Shown piece after piece: positions 45,720 to 57,111 of a stretch of 64,000 bases of DNA (position 1 is the first letter of the stretch; each line of letters starts with the position of its first letter). Under the pieces are notes generated by a model, which had not been told where the DNA came from, did not search any database, and saw nothing but the letters and a program-made list of their open reading frames with translations. This stretch comes from Mytilus californianus. Taxonomy: Eukaryota > Mollusca > Bivalvia > Mytilida > Mytilidae. A program made the position numbers and the translations under genes. The stretch covers positions 25,363,732 through 25,427,731 of the forward strand of contig NW_026262668.1 in the NCBI RefSeq assembly GCF_021869535.1, given 5' to 3'.

Positions 45720-46335
45720 CATTTCATGGATCAGTGAACAAGGTTAAGTTTTTGTGGTCAAGTCCATATCTCAGATACTATAATGTATGGAATGATTGTA
45801 AGGTGTACATGTCCAACTGTCAGGTTTCATCTGACCTTGACCTCATTTTCATGGTTCAATGGTTAAAGTTAAGTTTTTGTGTTTTGATCTGATTTTCTTA
45901 TACTGTATTCAATAGGTCAACTATGTTTGGTGTATGGAATGATTGTAAGGTGTATATGTCTGTCTGGCAGTTATCATCTGACCTTGACCTCATTTTCACG
46001 GTTCATTGGTCAATATTTAGTTTTCTTGGTTAAGTTTGTTTCTTATATACTATATGCAATAGGTCAACTATATTTAAAGCATGGAATGATTGTAAAGTGT
46101 ACATGTCTGTCTGGTAGGGTTCATCTGACCTTGACCTCACTTTCATGGTTCATTGGTCAATATAAAGTTTTTACTGTTTTGTCTGTTTCTTATACTTTAT
46201 AAGCAATAGGTCAACTTTATTTGGTGTATGGAATGATTGTAAGGTGTACATGTATTTCTGGCTTGGTTTATCTGACCTTGACCTCATTTTCTTTGATCAT
46301 GTTAAGTTTATGTGATACTTATAGTAAAAAATTAT
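45720..46335 (+). repeat. Tandem array, ~148-bp unit, four copies
   Basis: TATGGAATGATTGTAAGGTG lies near 45786, 45933, 46080 and 46227. Each is followed by CATCTGACCTTGACCTCATT, GGTTCATTGGTCAA and CAATAGGTCAACTATATTT. A motif set frequent in molluscan genomes. Confidence 0.85.
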
Positions 46336-46574
46336 ATTTAGGACTATCAACATAAAATCAATGGTCAGTAAAGCAGGCGAGACATTTCAGCATGTGCACT
46401 CTTGTTAGGATTTGGACTTGAGCATCACTAAAGATACATTTTTTGTCAAAAATTGCATCTGCTGCAGGAAACCTTATACTTGGGTTGAAACCTCTGTTGG
46501 TTGAATATATGTCTCTGAAGGTATAACTGTACTAGTAGCTCAGTAATCTAGTACTGGCCTGAAAATCTAGATAT

Positions 46575-47830
46575 TGTTTTTATAAGACGGCAATTTTTTG
46601 AAGTCGTGGTCGTATAATGGTATGATGTTGTTGTCGTCCTTGTCCCAAGACATTTGGTTTCCGGACAATAACTTGAGTATAAGTATGGATCTCTATGAAA
46701 TTGTTTCATAAGGTTCCATACCACAAAAGGAAGGTTGGGTTTGATTTTGGGGGTTATTGTCCGAACTGTGTAGGAATTAAGGGCCAAAAGGGTCCAAATC
46801 AAGCGTTTTTCTTGTTTGAGGACAACAACGTATTTATAAGTGTATGGATCTCTATGAAATGGTACCACAAGGTTCCATACATCAAAAGGAAGGTTGCGAT
46901 CGATTTTAGGGATTATGGCCCAAACCGTCTAGCTAGGAACTAGGGGCAAAAAAACAAGGATATTCTGGTTTCTAGACAATAACTTGAGTATTAGTCTATG
47001 GATCTCTATGAAATTGTACCACAACGTTCCATAACAAAAAAAAGGAAGGTTGGGATTGATTTTTGGGTTTATGGCCCTAACAGTTTAGGAAAAAGGGGCC
47101 AAAAACAATACTTTTCTAATACTTTTTTTGATTTTTGGCCCAGTTTTTAAATTAAAATTTCTTTGTTTGATTTCGTCAAAATTTAATTATTGGGGTTCTC
47201 TTATATGCCAAATCTAGCTGTGTATTTAGATTTTAAATTTGGGCCCCGTTCTCAAAGTGGTCCACATTAAGGTCCAAAGGGTCCAAAATTAAACATTGTT
47301 TGATTTCAACAAAAATTACTTTTTTCTTGGGTTCTTTGAAAGGCTAAATCTTACTGTGTATATAGATTTTAAATTTTGGGCCTGGTTATCAAATTGGTCC
47401 ACATTATGGTCCAAAGGGTTCAAAATTCAACTAAGTTTGATTTTCACAAAAATTTATTTTTTCAGGTTCTTTGATATGCTGAATCTAAACATGTATTAAG
47501 ATTTCTGAATTTGGACCCAGTTTTGTTGATCCAAAATTAAACTTTGTTTGATTTCAACAAAAAATGAATAAATGGGGTTATTTGATATGCTGAATCTAAC
47601 CGTGTATTTAGATTTTGGATATTGGACCATAATAGGTAAACGTCCAATTTCAAAGTTTTAAGTTCTTAGACCACATTCATTCTGTGTCAGAAACCTACGC
47701 TGTGTCAAATATTTAATCACAATCTAAATTCAGAGCTGTATCAAGCTTGAATGTTGTGTCCATACTTGCCCCAACTGTTCAGGGTTCAACCTCTGCATTT
47801 GTATCAAGCTGCATCCTGTGGAGCATTTTA
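46575..47830 (+). repeat. Composite tandem element COMP, copy 2
   Basis: Same order as copy 1: GTGGTCGTATAATGGTATGA, three 155-bp units of the GTATGGATCTCTATGAAATT family (46685-47110), then a second array missing from copy 1. The second array has 3-4 units of ~125 bp, GTTTGATTTCAACAAAAA, TTGATATGCTGAATCTAA, GTATTTAGATTTT and GGTCCAAAGGGTCCAAAATT, 47150-47640. The shared 3' module (47660-47830) follows. Frames inside are array shadows. Confidence 0.8.
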
Positions 47831-49437
47831 TTTATGATTTGCAGTTATTAAACTGATGTTTTTTCACTATGTTGATACCTCTGTTGGTTGAATCTTCATC
47901 TCTGATGGTATCAATTTACCTGTAGATAAGTACCCTAGTACCCTCATGAAAATATAGATATATTTTAAGGAAATTTGTATTAGTAAACTAGCAAATACGT
48001 CGAATAAGTTTTCAATTTTTGGTGTTTCGCGGTATACATAATGCCTGCTTCTGATGACGATGCAGTTCTTGACGCCGATGAAACAGTTGAAAATGATGAT
48101 GATGATGATGACGACGTCTATATGTTTACCTCTTACTAGAAGTAAGTTGTGTGGTTCCGTTGTTCTCTCATTGGTGTATACCTCATTACTCTTCATACCC
48201 ACTATTAAATTATTGACTGGGATAGAGAAATATGGTCATCCCTCGACTTCTTCCAACCTGCAGTACAAACCTTGTTAAAGAGGGACGTCCGTTTAACTGT
48301 GTGGGAATGTTTACATATGCTGCCATGTCTGATGCCTCGTGTAGGGAGAGTGCCACTCTCTACATATTAAAGAACACTTGCATCAACTATTCGAAGGGAC
48401 TCATCGTACCCTAATTCACAGGCATGTAGTCTTAATTACCCGTCCGTCGTTCTAATTGACCAACTTTACAGAACCTATACCTTTTAGATTTGTCATTAAC
48501 CAGCTGTTAAATGTTCTCATACTGAATATACATGAAATATTTGTCACTGGCGTTAAGCAATCTCAACCTTTATATTCCTTTTTTTTTAGATACGGATACT
48601 GACAGTTTTAGAATATAGATTGATAATAGGTGTTTAATGTCACATTCAGCACTCTTGGTTATATTGTGGAATACATATGTACGCCCACGTCTGACTTTTG
48701 GTCTGTGCGACGTCCATTAGAAAGGATTTGGATGAATTGAACTTTTTTTTTCATACATAATAGCTTAAAGTACTGCACAATGTGTCCAAACGAACAGCTG
48801 ATGCAGCTATCTATATACTGTCTGGTAAGATGCCATTTGAAACATTTTACACACTCAAATTTTAATTACCTTCGGAAATAAGCGGCAGAATGATATACTT
48901 TCATTGTATGACTTTGAATCCATATTTGACATTTTGAATTATATACTGAACAAGGAAAGTTAACATAACTATGCAAGAAAGAGCAAATAAACATTTTGGA
49001 GGGAGGAAATACTAAAAATGGCAGAAAGAAAATATTCTCTTGGTTTACATTCAATGTCAATGAAATTTGGCACTTTGCATAATACATAATAATGTATATG
49101 GGACTATACATGTAATAATAAGGAGATGTGGTATGATTGCCAATGAGATTGTATTTCTATTACGAAAGCTAATGTTAAAGCATGATAATTAGCAGCAGTG
49201 TTTCGACTCCTGTGTGATATACCTGTTGTGTATACTAGTAGTTGGTAATGAAGATATAATACTGAACATTTTCTGCTACATTGCAGACGTAAAGATGTGT
49301 CGGAATCGTTTATTACAAAGCTTAGAACTCTAGCTGCTATGAGACGTTTAACATGGAACGGTAAATCCTGTCTGGCTTTTCAAACAAGACATTAATGCTA
49401 CTACAATGTAAAAGTGATAATGGGTTTACCAATATAA
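47831..49437. other. Intergenic, no supported gene
   Basis: Holds a short Asp-rich frame at 48041-48139 (MPASDDDAVLDADETVEN, then a GAT run) with no splice context, and a short M1 fragment at 49122-49150 (AGATGTGGTATGATTGCCAA). Other frames are unrecognised. Confidence 0.45.
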
Positions 49438-49800
49438 AAATAAGATGTGGTATGGTTGCCAATGATCCAACAAAGTTCAAATGAAGTGGATGTAAGAAAT
49501 TATAGGCAACCGTACGGCCTTCAACAATGAGAAAAAATACTGTATAGTCGGCTATAAAAGGCCCTGATATGGAAAATATGAAACAATTCAATTGTGAAAA
49601 CTAACGGCCTAATTTATAACAACACAAATGTAACAGACATAAACCATCAACAACCACTGAATTAAAGACCCCTGACTTGGGACAGGCACATACAGGGGTT
49701 TAAACCTGTTTGTCAACCTTCCCCCTAACCTGGGACAGTGATGTTCCATCACAACATTAGAACAAGTCCACATACTCCAATAGTAATACAGACTATCTTA
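49438..49800 (+). repeat. Dispersed repeat M1, near-complete copy
   Basis: AAGATGTGGTATGGTTGCCA, CCGTACGGCCTTCAACAATG, GGCTATAAAAGGCCCTGATA, AACTAACGGCCTAATTTAT, CCTGACTTGGGACAGGCACA, CCCTAACCTGGGACAGTGAT. Minus-strand frames here are shadows of the repeat. Confidence 0.85.
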
Positions 49801-52500
49801 CTAATGGAGAAAATGGAGGCCATCTCAAGAGGAATATGGTATGCATATATGCCTTATGTCGTAGAAGATATGCAATATTGGATATAGCTGGCTGTTAAGG
49901 TGGCAATATCAAAACCGTTTAGATAACATATCTGAATACATTAGAAACTTCCTTCTTACGGGTAGGCTTTGTTGCTTTAATTCTGGATAACCTACAGTAA
50001 AGGTCTTAAGTGTGAATTTTCGGGTTAACGGTTGAGTGGTTAAAGTTGGCTAAAATAATTACTTTACTTAACTAAGTCTATACAATGGTTATTAATTTAA
50101 AGTTTTAACTTTTTAGCTCACCTGGCACGAAGGGAATTTTTACCATGTATTTGTGTTTTAGTCTATTGTCTTGAAAACTAAAATTCTAATAGATAGATAA
50201 AAACTTTAAATAGAAAATATGATCAGCTAGACAAGATCTGCAAATATAATATGTTTCTCATATCTTGAAAATTTAAGAACTGGATGAAGTGTGTTTTGTG
50301 TAACTACATGTGAAATGCCTTTTTAGATTTTAGTGACATTTAAGTCGCGTTTAAATTTTAGTAAATGCCGCAGTGAATAGACGTTTTAAATTACATTGAT
50401 GCACATACTAGACTAGTGCTTTATTAAGGTTACTAGTATAACGGTTCTGCTTTAAATGAGACGTCTCAGTGTATCTATGGCGGTAAAACAAATCCCTGCA
50501 TATATTATTTGTTTGCTCATTTTTATCTATTTTTTGTGTGCCATTCTTCTCTATTCTGTAAACCTCATACAGACCATCGTATAGTAATAAACTGCTTATG
50601 CTTCGTGTTGTGAAGTAATCACTATGCTTGAATAAAATCGTTAGTTTATAAATGTTTGTAATAATCTGTCATTGTGATTTTAATTTGGTGGTGGGAACAC
50701 GACTGTGATGATATCTATTATGTACCTGGTATATGGGACAATTGATTCATAGGCGTTAGGCCAACATTTTTTAATCATCTGTTTTACAAACACGCCGACC
50801 GTATATCCCCGAAAATGGAATTAAAATAAGGCCAACATTTTTTAATCATCTGTTTTACAAACCCGCTGACCGTATATTCCCGAAAATGGAATAAAAATAA
50901 AAGAGAATGCTGTTAAATCTTTTTTTTATTTTTGCCGATCGCCGAAATTTTGCGGTTGTGAAAATAAAATATCAACACTTTACCACGCTCTCCTTGCCGG
51001 AAGCCAAATTTGGTGACTGTTTCAAGAGCGCACTATCCAATCTCTTACGTTGAGCAACATCTGTTGAACAGCTATCTTTGTATTGACCCTATTAAAAAAT
51101 AAGGTTGAGGGTTCGAACTTGAGCTGGGTCAAACTAATAAAAGATTTTAAAACTGATATTTGCTGCTTCTCTCACTAGTACGTGGCATTAATGAGTAAGA
51201 GCAAAAACGGGTCGGCTCAGAATCAGAATAATGTGTCCGGGTAGGGTGACATGTCTTCCTGCAGACTGTTACTTTTTGAACTAGCATGTTAAAAAATCTA
51301 GCTCAGAGTATCGGTCTAGTGCAAAGGAGGGTTAGTAATCATATTACATTAAAATGTTTGTCCTGAATATGCATCTGAAGCTGGACGTTAAACATCATTA
51401 TCCATATTACCTGTACTCGTGTGAAATTTCAATGTCTAACCGTTTGAATCGGGACAGATTGATAAATCAAAAGGATATCAAAGGGCCATATAAATTGTGT
51501 TATCAAGCCATTGAGTCTATTCGTATAAAGATAGAAATGGACCAGGATCAAAGTCTACAATATTTTGCATAGGAAACCAGATTAAAACACACACTTGCAA
51601 AGTTCACCCTATGATCTTTCAAACTTGAAATTTCTTATGCAGTAAGCCTGAGTACTACGCCCAATCAAATATGCCAAAAGCAGTTTATTCAGTGTATGGT
51701 ACAGCATAACGTCAAAAAATCTTAACATCAACAACATTTTGTTTTAGGTGGAGTGTTGTTTCATTGGCAATCATACCACATCATCTTATTTTATACTGAA
51801 AGCTCTGTTTATAGTTTCTGGAAAAAGAAGAACATTTTTATTATTATTGTTTAATATTAAAGGCATGATAAACACTTTTATACATATAAATCAAGGAGTA
51901 AAAATCATTTACTGTGAAGCAAATTCTTCATAAACCTATTAGAACAAGAAAAAAGTAAATGCAAGAAGAGGATAAATTATGTTCAAAATAAAAAAAAAAG
52001 AAATGGTTAAAACCACTTTTCTTTTTATTTATTTTTTTGTCGACTCAAACAAATCAATTCTTATATTTTTATTTTTATTTCGACCCCTGACCCTAAATTT
52101 TTAGAAAAAATCTCGTAAAACAGATATTAAAAAAACGTTCGCCTTATCTATTGTTTTATCCTGTACATGCGCACAGTTTCTTACAAAACAGTTACTCACC
52201 CTTCTACAGGGTTCTCACAAAGGATTTTTGGAACTCGTTATGTTTAGTCATGACGAGTCTAACAGTGAGAAGAAGAATTTGATTGCTATATGATTTATTT
52301 TTCAGTCTCCATGACAAAATAGAGGAAGGAAAACACATAAAATTAAAAGTTTTGCTACAAAATGATGATATGTGCGATCAGTTGAGAAACATTTTACAAC
52401 CTTGATGCATCTTTGGACACACCAGTTTTGAAAATGATGAGTCCAGACAGATTTTGATAAACTCAGGACTCGCGGACTCGCCTTCGTGAGAACCCTGCCT
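49801..52500. other. Intergenic; small duplications, possible SINE, M1 scrap
   Basis: 50758-50826 and 50829-50897 are a direct tandem duplication (AGGCCAACATTTTTTAATCA, GACCGTATAT.CCCGAAAATG). 51746-51790 is an inverted M1 scrap (CATTGGCAATCATACCACAT). A SINE-like segment is listed separately at 51090-51310. No coding exon is supported, including the 72-codon frame at 51354-51572. Confidence 0.5.
51090..51310 (+). repeat. Possible tRNA-derived SINE
   Basis: GAGGGTTCGAACTTGAGC contains a B-box-like GGTTCGAAC (51110-51118). It is followed by a GC-richer body (ACGGGTCGGCTCAGAATCAG, AATGTGTCCGGGTAGGGTGA, TGTCTTCCTGCAGACTGTT) that I associate with bivalve SINEs. No convincing A box or cloverleaf was found and no second copy is in the window. 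Confidence 0.35.
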
Positions 52501-52872
52501 TCTATACCACAACAGTAGCGGAACTCTAGATAGTGATTTGGAGCGAAGGATATATACTACAACAGTAGCGGAACTCTAGATAGTGATTTGGAGGGAAGGA
52601 TATATACTACAACAGTAGCGGAACTCTAGATAGTGATTTGGAGGGAAGCATCTATACTACAACAGTAGCGGAACTCTAGATAGTGATTTGGAGGGGAAAA
52701 TCTATACCACAACAGTAGCGGAACTCTTGATAGTGATTTGGAGGGAAGCATATAAAGACCCTACTATACTACAACAGTAGCGGAACTCTAGATAGTGATT
52801 TGGAGGGAAGCATCTATACCACAACAGTAGCGGAACTCTAGATAGTGATTTGGAGGGAAGCATCTATACCAC
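52501..52872 (+). repeat. 50-bp minisatellite, seven copies
   Basis: AACAGTAGCGGAACTCTAGA plus TAGTGATTTGGAGGGAAGCA starts at 52511, 52561, 52611, 52661, 52711, 52773 and 52823. The period is exactly 50 bp except one 12-bp insertion (AAGACCCTACTA region, 52755-52766). Copies are almost identical, implying recent expansion. Confidence 0.95.
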
Positions 52873-52884
52873 TGGATGGAAGAA

Positions 52885-53085
52885 TCAGGTGTAGCCGGAG
52901 AGAACCACCGAACTTCGATAGGAAAACTAACAATCATATTCAATTAAGGTTGGAGTCTAACGCACCTTGGCACGAGCGATGTTCGAAGTCACAACTGGCC
53001 TGGCATCCTGGATAAACCTCATCTTTGTGTCATTACTACTGTCGAGCAGTGAGCCAGGATCCAAGGCTGAACTGATCGACGGGAT
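52885..53085 (+). repeat. Dispersed repeat with B-box-like motif
   Basis: ACTTCGATAGGAAAACTAAC, TCAATTAAGGTTGGAGTCTA and GCGATGTTCGAAGTCACAAC. From memory this wording (GGAAAACTGACAATC..TTAAGATTGGAGTC..GTTCGAA) belongs to a mollusc SINE-like repeat. Single copy here, so unconfirmed. Confidence 0.35.
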
Positions 53086-53924
53086 GTATTCCAAGCACAT
53101 TACTTGATTAATGTACGTATTGACTAATTAATTGTGGTTATTTTACGTCCATTGACAGATATTTCATGCATGTTTCATTACATGATCAATTAAACAATTA
53201 AGTTCAATAGGTATACAGCATGCTGGTGTGAAATAGTGTCGATGAGGACGGAAAATTTAAGGATGTTGGTTAGAGGTAAACATTTGCGTGTAGATAGCTT
53301 AATGGCTCCATTGTATCTCCCTATATGAAGTATCTGATTTAACGTCCATTCATTCACCCCGCACAGCCGAACTAACCCTCTATTGCTTGGGTTTTACTGT
53401 CGGTTCTATCATAATACCTAAGTGGATCAATGTGATCTTTTAATTTATTTGATTGAAATGAGAAAACAATGAATAACTGCTTGTAAATGGTTGTTAATTT
53501 AAAGTACAATTATGAAAGCACCAATGCGTTTAATCGACAAAAATTTACCTTCTTCTCCATGGTCAAGAGGTTAAAGATCACGGTGTTATTTATAACACTT
53601 GCGCCTGTTTACAATAACATTTGTAAATAAATACTAAAGGTCGATCATCATATAACTTTAATCTTTAAATAAAGCTAGCCTAACACTTCGTGGAACTGGG
53701 AAGGCGCTGTTCTTTGACCCAAATTTGTGAGGAAATCACCGAACTGACCATTGTTGTTTCTCCTAAGCACTTCACTTTTCGTAGAATTCCAGTAGTTATA
53801 TTTAGAAAAGTAACGCGGTAAACAGTAAACAATATTTCTTGAAAGATTTTACTTAGTGGCCATCCTCGCTTTAAATAGTATCACTGGAAACTTTGTTTTT
53901 CTTTGTCCACTTCTGTTATTTCTG
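53086..53924. other. Upstream region of the small peptide gene
   Basis: No gene seen. It would contain the promoter-proximal regulatory DNA of the gene beginning near 53955. I found no binding site that I could defend by eye. Confidence 0.4.
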
Positions 53925-53932
53925 TATAAATA
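53925..53932 (+). promoter_or_regulatory. TATA box of the small peptide gene
   Basis: TATAAATA, about 25-35 bp upstream of the expected transcription start (around 53955-53962), which is followed by a short exon-like stretch ending in a consensus donor at 53994. Position and splice context make it a plausible core promoter. Confidence 0.6.
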
Positions 53933-53954
53933 GCGAAGTGGAAGAGCAGACTAA

Positions 53955-53993
53955 ATAGTAAAGCAGTTTATTTTTATGTAAACCACTACTAAG
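53955..53993 (+). other. Non-coding exon 1 of the small peptide gene
   Basis: About 39 bp from the inferred start to ACTACTAAG, then GTAAGTG donor. Contains no usable start codon in frame with the precursor. The 5' end is inferred from TATA spacing only. Confidence 0.5.
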
Positions 53994-54983
53994 GTAAGTG
54001 TACATCATGACATTTATAATTGGGAAAAGGGGGGATGTTGGTTGGATACATGTTTTGTTTTAGACTGTAACCACAAGAACATGACTCGGTCAGTGGATAC
54101 AAATGCTTTTTAATCATTATAATATTATTTGATCTTATTATTGGATGTTGTTTTGTTTAATATTATATTATTAGTGTTGGCACTAATTATAGCAATTTAA
54201 TTGCAGTTTACTGCTGAAAAATCCTGAAGGAAGACAATTTAATTTTGAGGGGTGATTATGGTCTTTTTTGCATATGGGAATAAAATTTGCACCTCGCAAG
54301 CATCAAATTGTTTTGTTGTTGTTTTTTTTTTTTGCCTTTAAGAACTTAATTCACATTATTATCATTTAATGGAAAAACTCTCGATCAGAAAATTTAGTTT
54401 TTCTTCAATGTCGGGGGTCAGAATTCTTTTTTTTTTATTTTTAGCTAAAAAACATATAACAGTTTTTTTACTTGATTGAAACGATAGCTGAGTATAAGGA
54501 TATCGTGTATTGTTAAAACTGGGCATCCTTCGGGGAAAAAAATCATTTCAAGGATGAGTGTCTGCGTAAGATATATGGTCGCATAGAGAGATTTTTAATA
54601 CATTATTTAAAAGATTGGTGGGGAGTTCAAAATGGTGACTTAGATTCCTTTAGGATCTTTCAGTATACGACAGTCACATGGGCATGCACTTAGGTCTTGT
54701 TTCTGAAAAAAATGACCCATTATACCTTACTATATTAACATATTATCATATAATAAGAATTCAACGAGTTCTAAATATGCACACAACATTTTATAAAAGT
54801 CGTATATTTCGCATAAAGATATTTCTTTTCTTACTGGATTTTAACCGGCAGAGCAAACTGTACTTAATTGTTTAACTTTTGCCTGTACTATGACTAGTAT
54901 TTAGACTCTCATTAAGCATCAGTTTCACTGAATTAACAATTGAATGTTTAGACCATATATTTTTCATATTTCAGAAATACACC

Positions 54984-55037
54984 ATGAATTCTTTACATCT
55001 CAAGTTGGCATTCTTCGTATTGACCTTCATATCAATA
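54984..55037 (+). CDS. Small peptide gene, signal-peptide exon
   Basis: Preceded by ATTTTTCATATTTCAG and AAATACACC, so the full exon is 54975-55037. 18 codons, phase 0 at the donor GTAAGTAT. Confidence 0.75.
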
Positions 55038-56548
55038 GTAAGTATACATACTATTTAATTTCGTTATTTGCGCTACATCAAAATCATTTGTTGTTAAAAA
55101 GTTTCGACTATTTTGTCCCTTAATTTTCGCAGTATTTCTTTACCAGTCTTGAGATTTTCATACATAAGTAATCTCTCTGCAAGTGTTGGTGATTTTTTTT
55201 AATTTTAGAATAATTGTCAGTGCATTTCATTGAAATTATAATTAAAAAAGACTATTTTTACGGTGTTCATCGATAAGTATACTTATTTTGTCTTTCGTTT
55301 AGAAACTCAAAATATATATCCTTGTCTGGTTTATGAGTAAGTCGGCGGAATTATGCATATATATTTCAAAATCTTACCTGTAAACCTGTGTTGAAATTCA
55401 AGCTGGCGGAGATTAAAATTTTACATGATTGTATGTGTCTTGTATGTTTACGCTTACCCCCCCCCCCCCCCCCCCCCTCCCCAAAAAAAAAAAAAAAAAC
55501 GTTTAGTTATACGAATTGCGAAACTATACGAACCAATTACCCTAAATACTGTAGAATTAAGAACAAAAGGAGATGTGAGGGTATACATCAATGAGACAGA
55601 ACCCAATGACAAACGTAAACAATAAGGGTATTCATAACAGGCTGTTAATTGTCTATACAATATGTCAAGCAGCTTAGCTCTTAATTGTCCAAAGTTATTA
55701 AGAAATGTGAATTAATTTAACAGAAACAGTCAAAAATTTGCCATTTATACCCAATTTTCCAAATATCAAAGAAAACATTAATATTACATATGGCATACGG
55801 CAAATATTAAAGAGGTTCCTAACTTGTGACGACACATGAAAATGCAGCAGGGTGAAACTAGATTTTTGAGATCTCAACCCTCTTTATTTTACTATTAACA
55901 AGCACACGACTGTAAGATAGTTTAATTTTCTTTATTTTTTTTTCTAATTTACCAAAAGTTCTGTCTCCAACTTTTGAAGGTAAAAACAACGAATTAAATG
56001 TAAAGGTGCACACTTAAAGTACATAATTTTGATATCATCAATATGGTCACTGTGGTCAGTACAACGACGGTGGCTATACTTTTGAGTGTTTACGTGTTTG
56101 TGGATAGGTATAGGGGATTGTAACGGGCCACAACATGGGTTGTTGCAGCTACATGTATTGTAAACAGCCTCTTTCTGGTCTGATCTTTCTCAAGGTTTAA
56201 GATCACTCCCATTCAATTTACAGTGACATTTTATGTCAATGGGAGCAAAAAATTAAATAATGAATAAATAAAAAACAACTAAATAAATATTACAAAAAAT
56301 GTTTAAACTGTATAAAAACAGAACCCCTGAAAGTTAAATCTCCAAGTATAATTATATCTGTTATACTGTTGTAGCAACTGTGTTCGAATGATCCACCTTT
56401 AGCTGAAGCCGGTAGATGGTGGAAGATTATAAGAAGGGTTCTGAGACCCACGTGTGCAGGTTGTGCAGGAATTTGTGAAAGAAAAGTGCCAGGACGTTGT
56501 CGATGTAGAGTCGATCAAGCATGTATGAGGCGGTACAGGGGACGTTAA
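54984..56548 (+). CDS. Secreted cationic cysteine-rich peptide precursor (antimicrobial-peptide-like), two coding exons
   Basis: Coding exons 54984-55037 and 56375-56548, phase-0 intron with GTAAGT donor and TTGTAG acceptor; 75 residues. The first exon alone encodes a hydrophobic signal peptide (MNSLHLKLAFFVLTFISI). The second starts QLCSNDPPLAEAG, then a cationic amphipathic stretch RWWKIIRRVLRP (32-43), then a compact Cys block: C45-x2-C48-x3-C52-x7-C60-x1-C62-x5-C68, and a basic tail MRRYRGR. Residues 19-75 hold 14 Arg/Lys against 4 Asp/Glu. CxxxC plus CxC is seen in CS-alpha-beta defensins, but the rest of that pattern is missing. The terminal Gly-Arg could allow C-terminal amidation. The build (TATA, short non-coding exon, signal exon, mature exon) fits an inducible host-defence peptide. 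It could instead be another secreted Cys-rich factor; I do not recognise a named mussel family. Confidence 0.72.
55457..55499. repeat. Poly-C then poly-A tract in an intron
   Basis: 21 C, one T, 4 C, then 17 A. Same design as 975-1008. It lies between the signal and mature exons of the small peptide gene; the Pro/Lys-run frames over it are artefacts. Confidence 0.9.
55555..55885 (+). repeat. Diverged M1/RE2-like repeat in the intron
   Basis: AGATGTGAGGGTATACATCA ATGAGACAG at 55569 resembles the M1 start. AACTTGTGACGACACATGAA, CAGCAGGGTGAAACTAG and TTGAGATCTCAACCCTCTTT (55818-55885) resemble the shared M1/RE2 tail. Confidence 0.55.
56375..56548 (+). CDS. Small peptide gene, mature-peptide exon
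   Basis: Acceptor ATACTGTTGTAG; 57 codons and TAA at 56546-56548. Higher GC and Arg-codon density than its surroundings, which supports real coding. Confidence 0.75.
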   Translation, partial: QLCSNDPPLAEAGRWWKIIRRVLRPTCAGCAGICERKVPGRCRCRVDQACMRRYRGR

Positions 56549-56613
56549 CTATTTATATCAGAAACTTGTCATTTAATTGTATATACGTTTTTACAGTGCA
56601 TTTATATTTTTTA

Positions 56614-56717
56614 ATTAAAAAATTCTCTATACTGAATTTTCATTAATACTCGCAGTTTTGTTAATATAAGAAAGTGTGGTGAAAAACTTCAACAAACCAA
56701 CATCAATATTTAATAAA
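56614..56717 (+). terminator. Polyadenylation signals of the small peptide gene
   Basis: ATTAAA at 56614-56619 and AATAAA at 56712-56717, 66 and 164 bases past the stop codon. The second is the canonical form. Confidence 0.55.
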
Positions 56718-57111
56718 GTATACTGTACATCTACTCGGTATACATATTTATTTTGTTATCAGTAAATTAAACCAAACTAAATATTATTGTTATACAGGTA
56801 TGTACATAATATGTCACTATCCTTCAATCTGTCGATACCTATAATTTAGTATTGAACAAGGACACTAGTTTGCACAAGGTCATGTTTTTCTCTGACTGTT
56901 AATGACATCTTTACACTTAATCCATTGGATGTTGGATGTGTACTGATTGATATTTGAATCTTAGATACATATTTTTTTCATTAATTGTTTTAAGCTTTGA
57001 ATTAGCTTTCAGTTACTTCGAGTACTCTCAAATCTGTACTTTATGTCTTTTGAGTTTTTGTTATGTTTTTTTTTGTGCTGGGAATCGATCTGATGAGTAA
57101 ATACGAAAATA

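Noticed and set aside
47867..48202. 111-codon minus-strand frame
   Set aside because: Low-complexity Ile run from the GAT repeat and no support from context.
51100..51125. tRNA gene suggested by GGTTCGAAC
   Set aside because: No cloverleaf, A box or anticodon arm could be drawn; at most a SINE remnant.
52501..52872. CRISPR-like array of 50-bp units
   Set aside because: The entire unit is repeated without variable spacers; a minisatellite.
55388..55660. Frames with Pro or Gly runs across the poly-C tract
   Set aside because: Homopolymer artefacts inside an intron.
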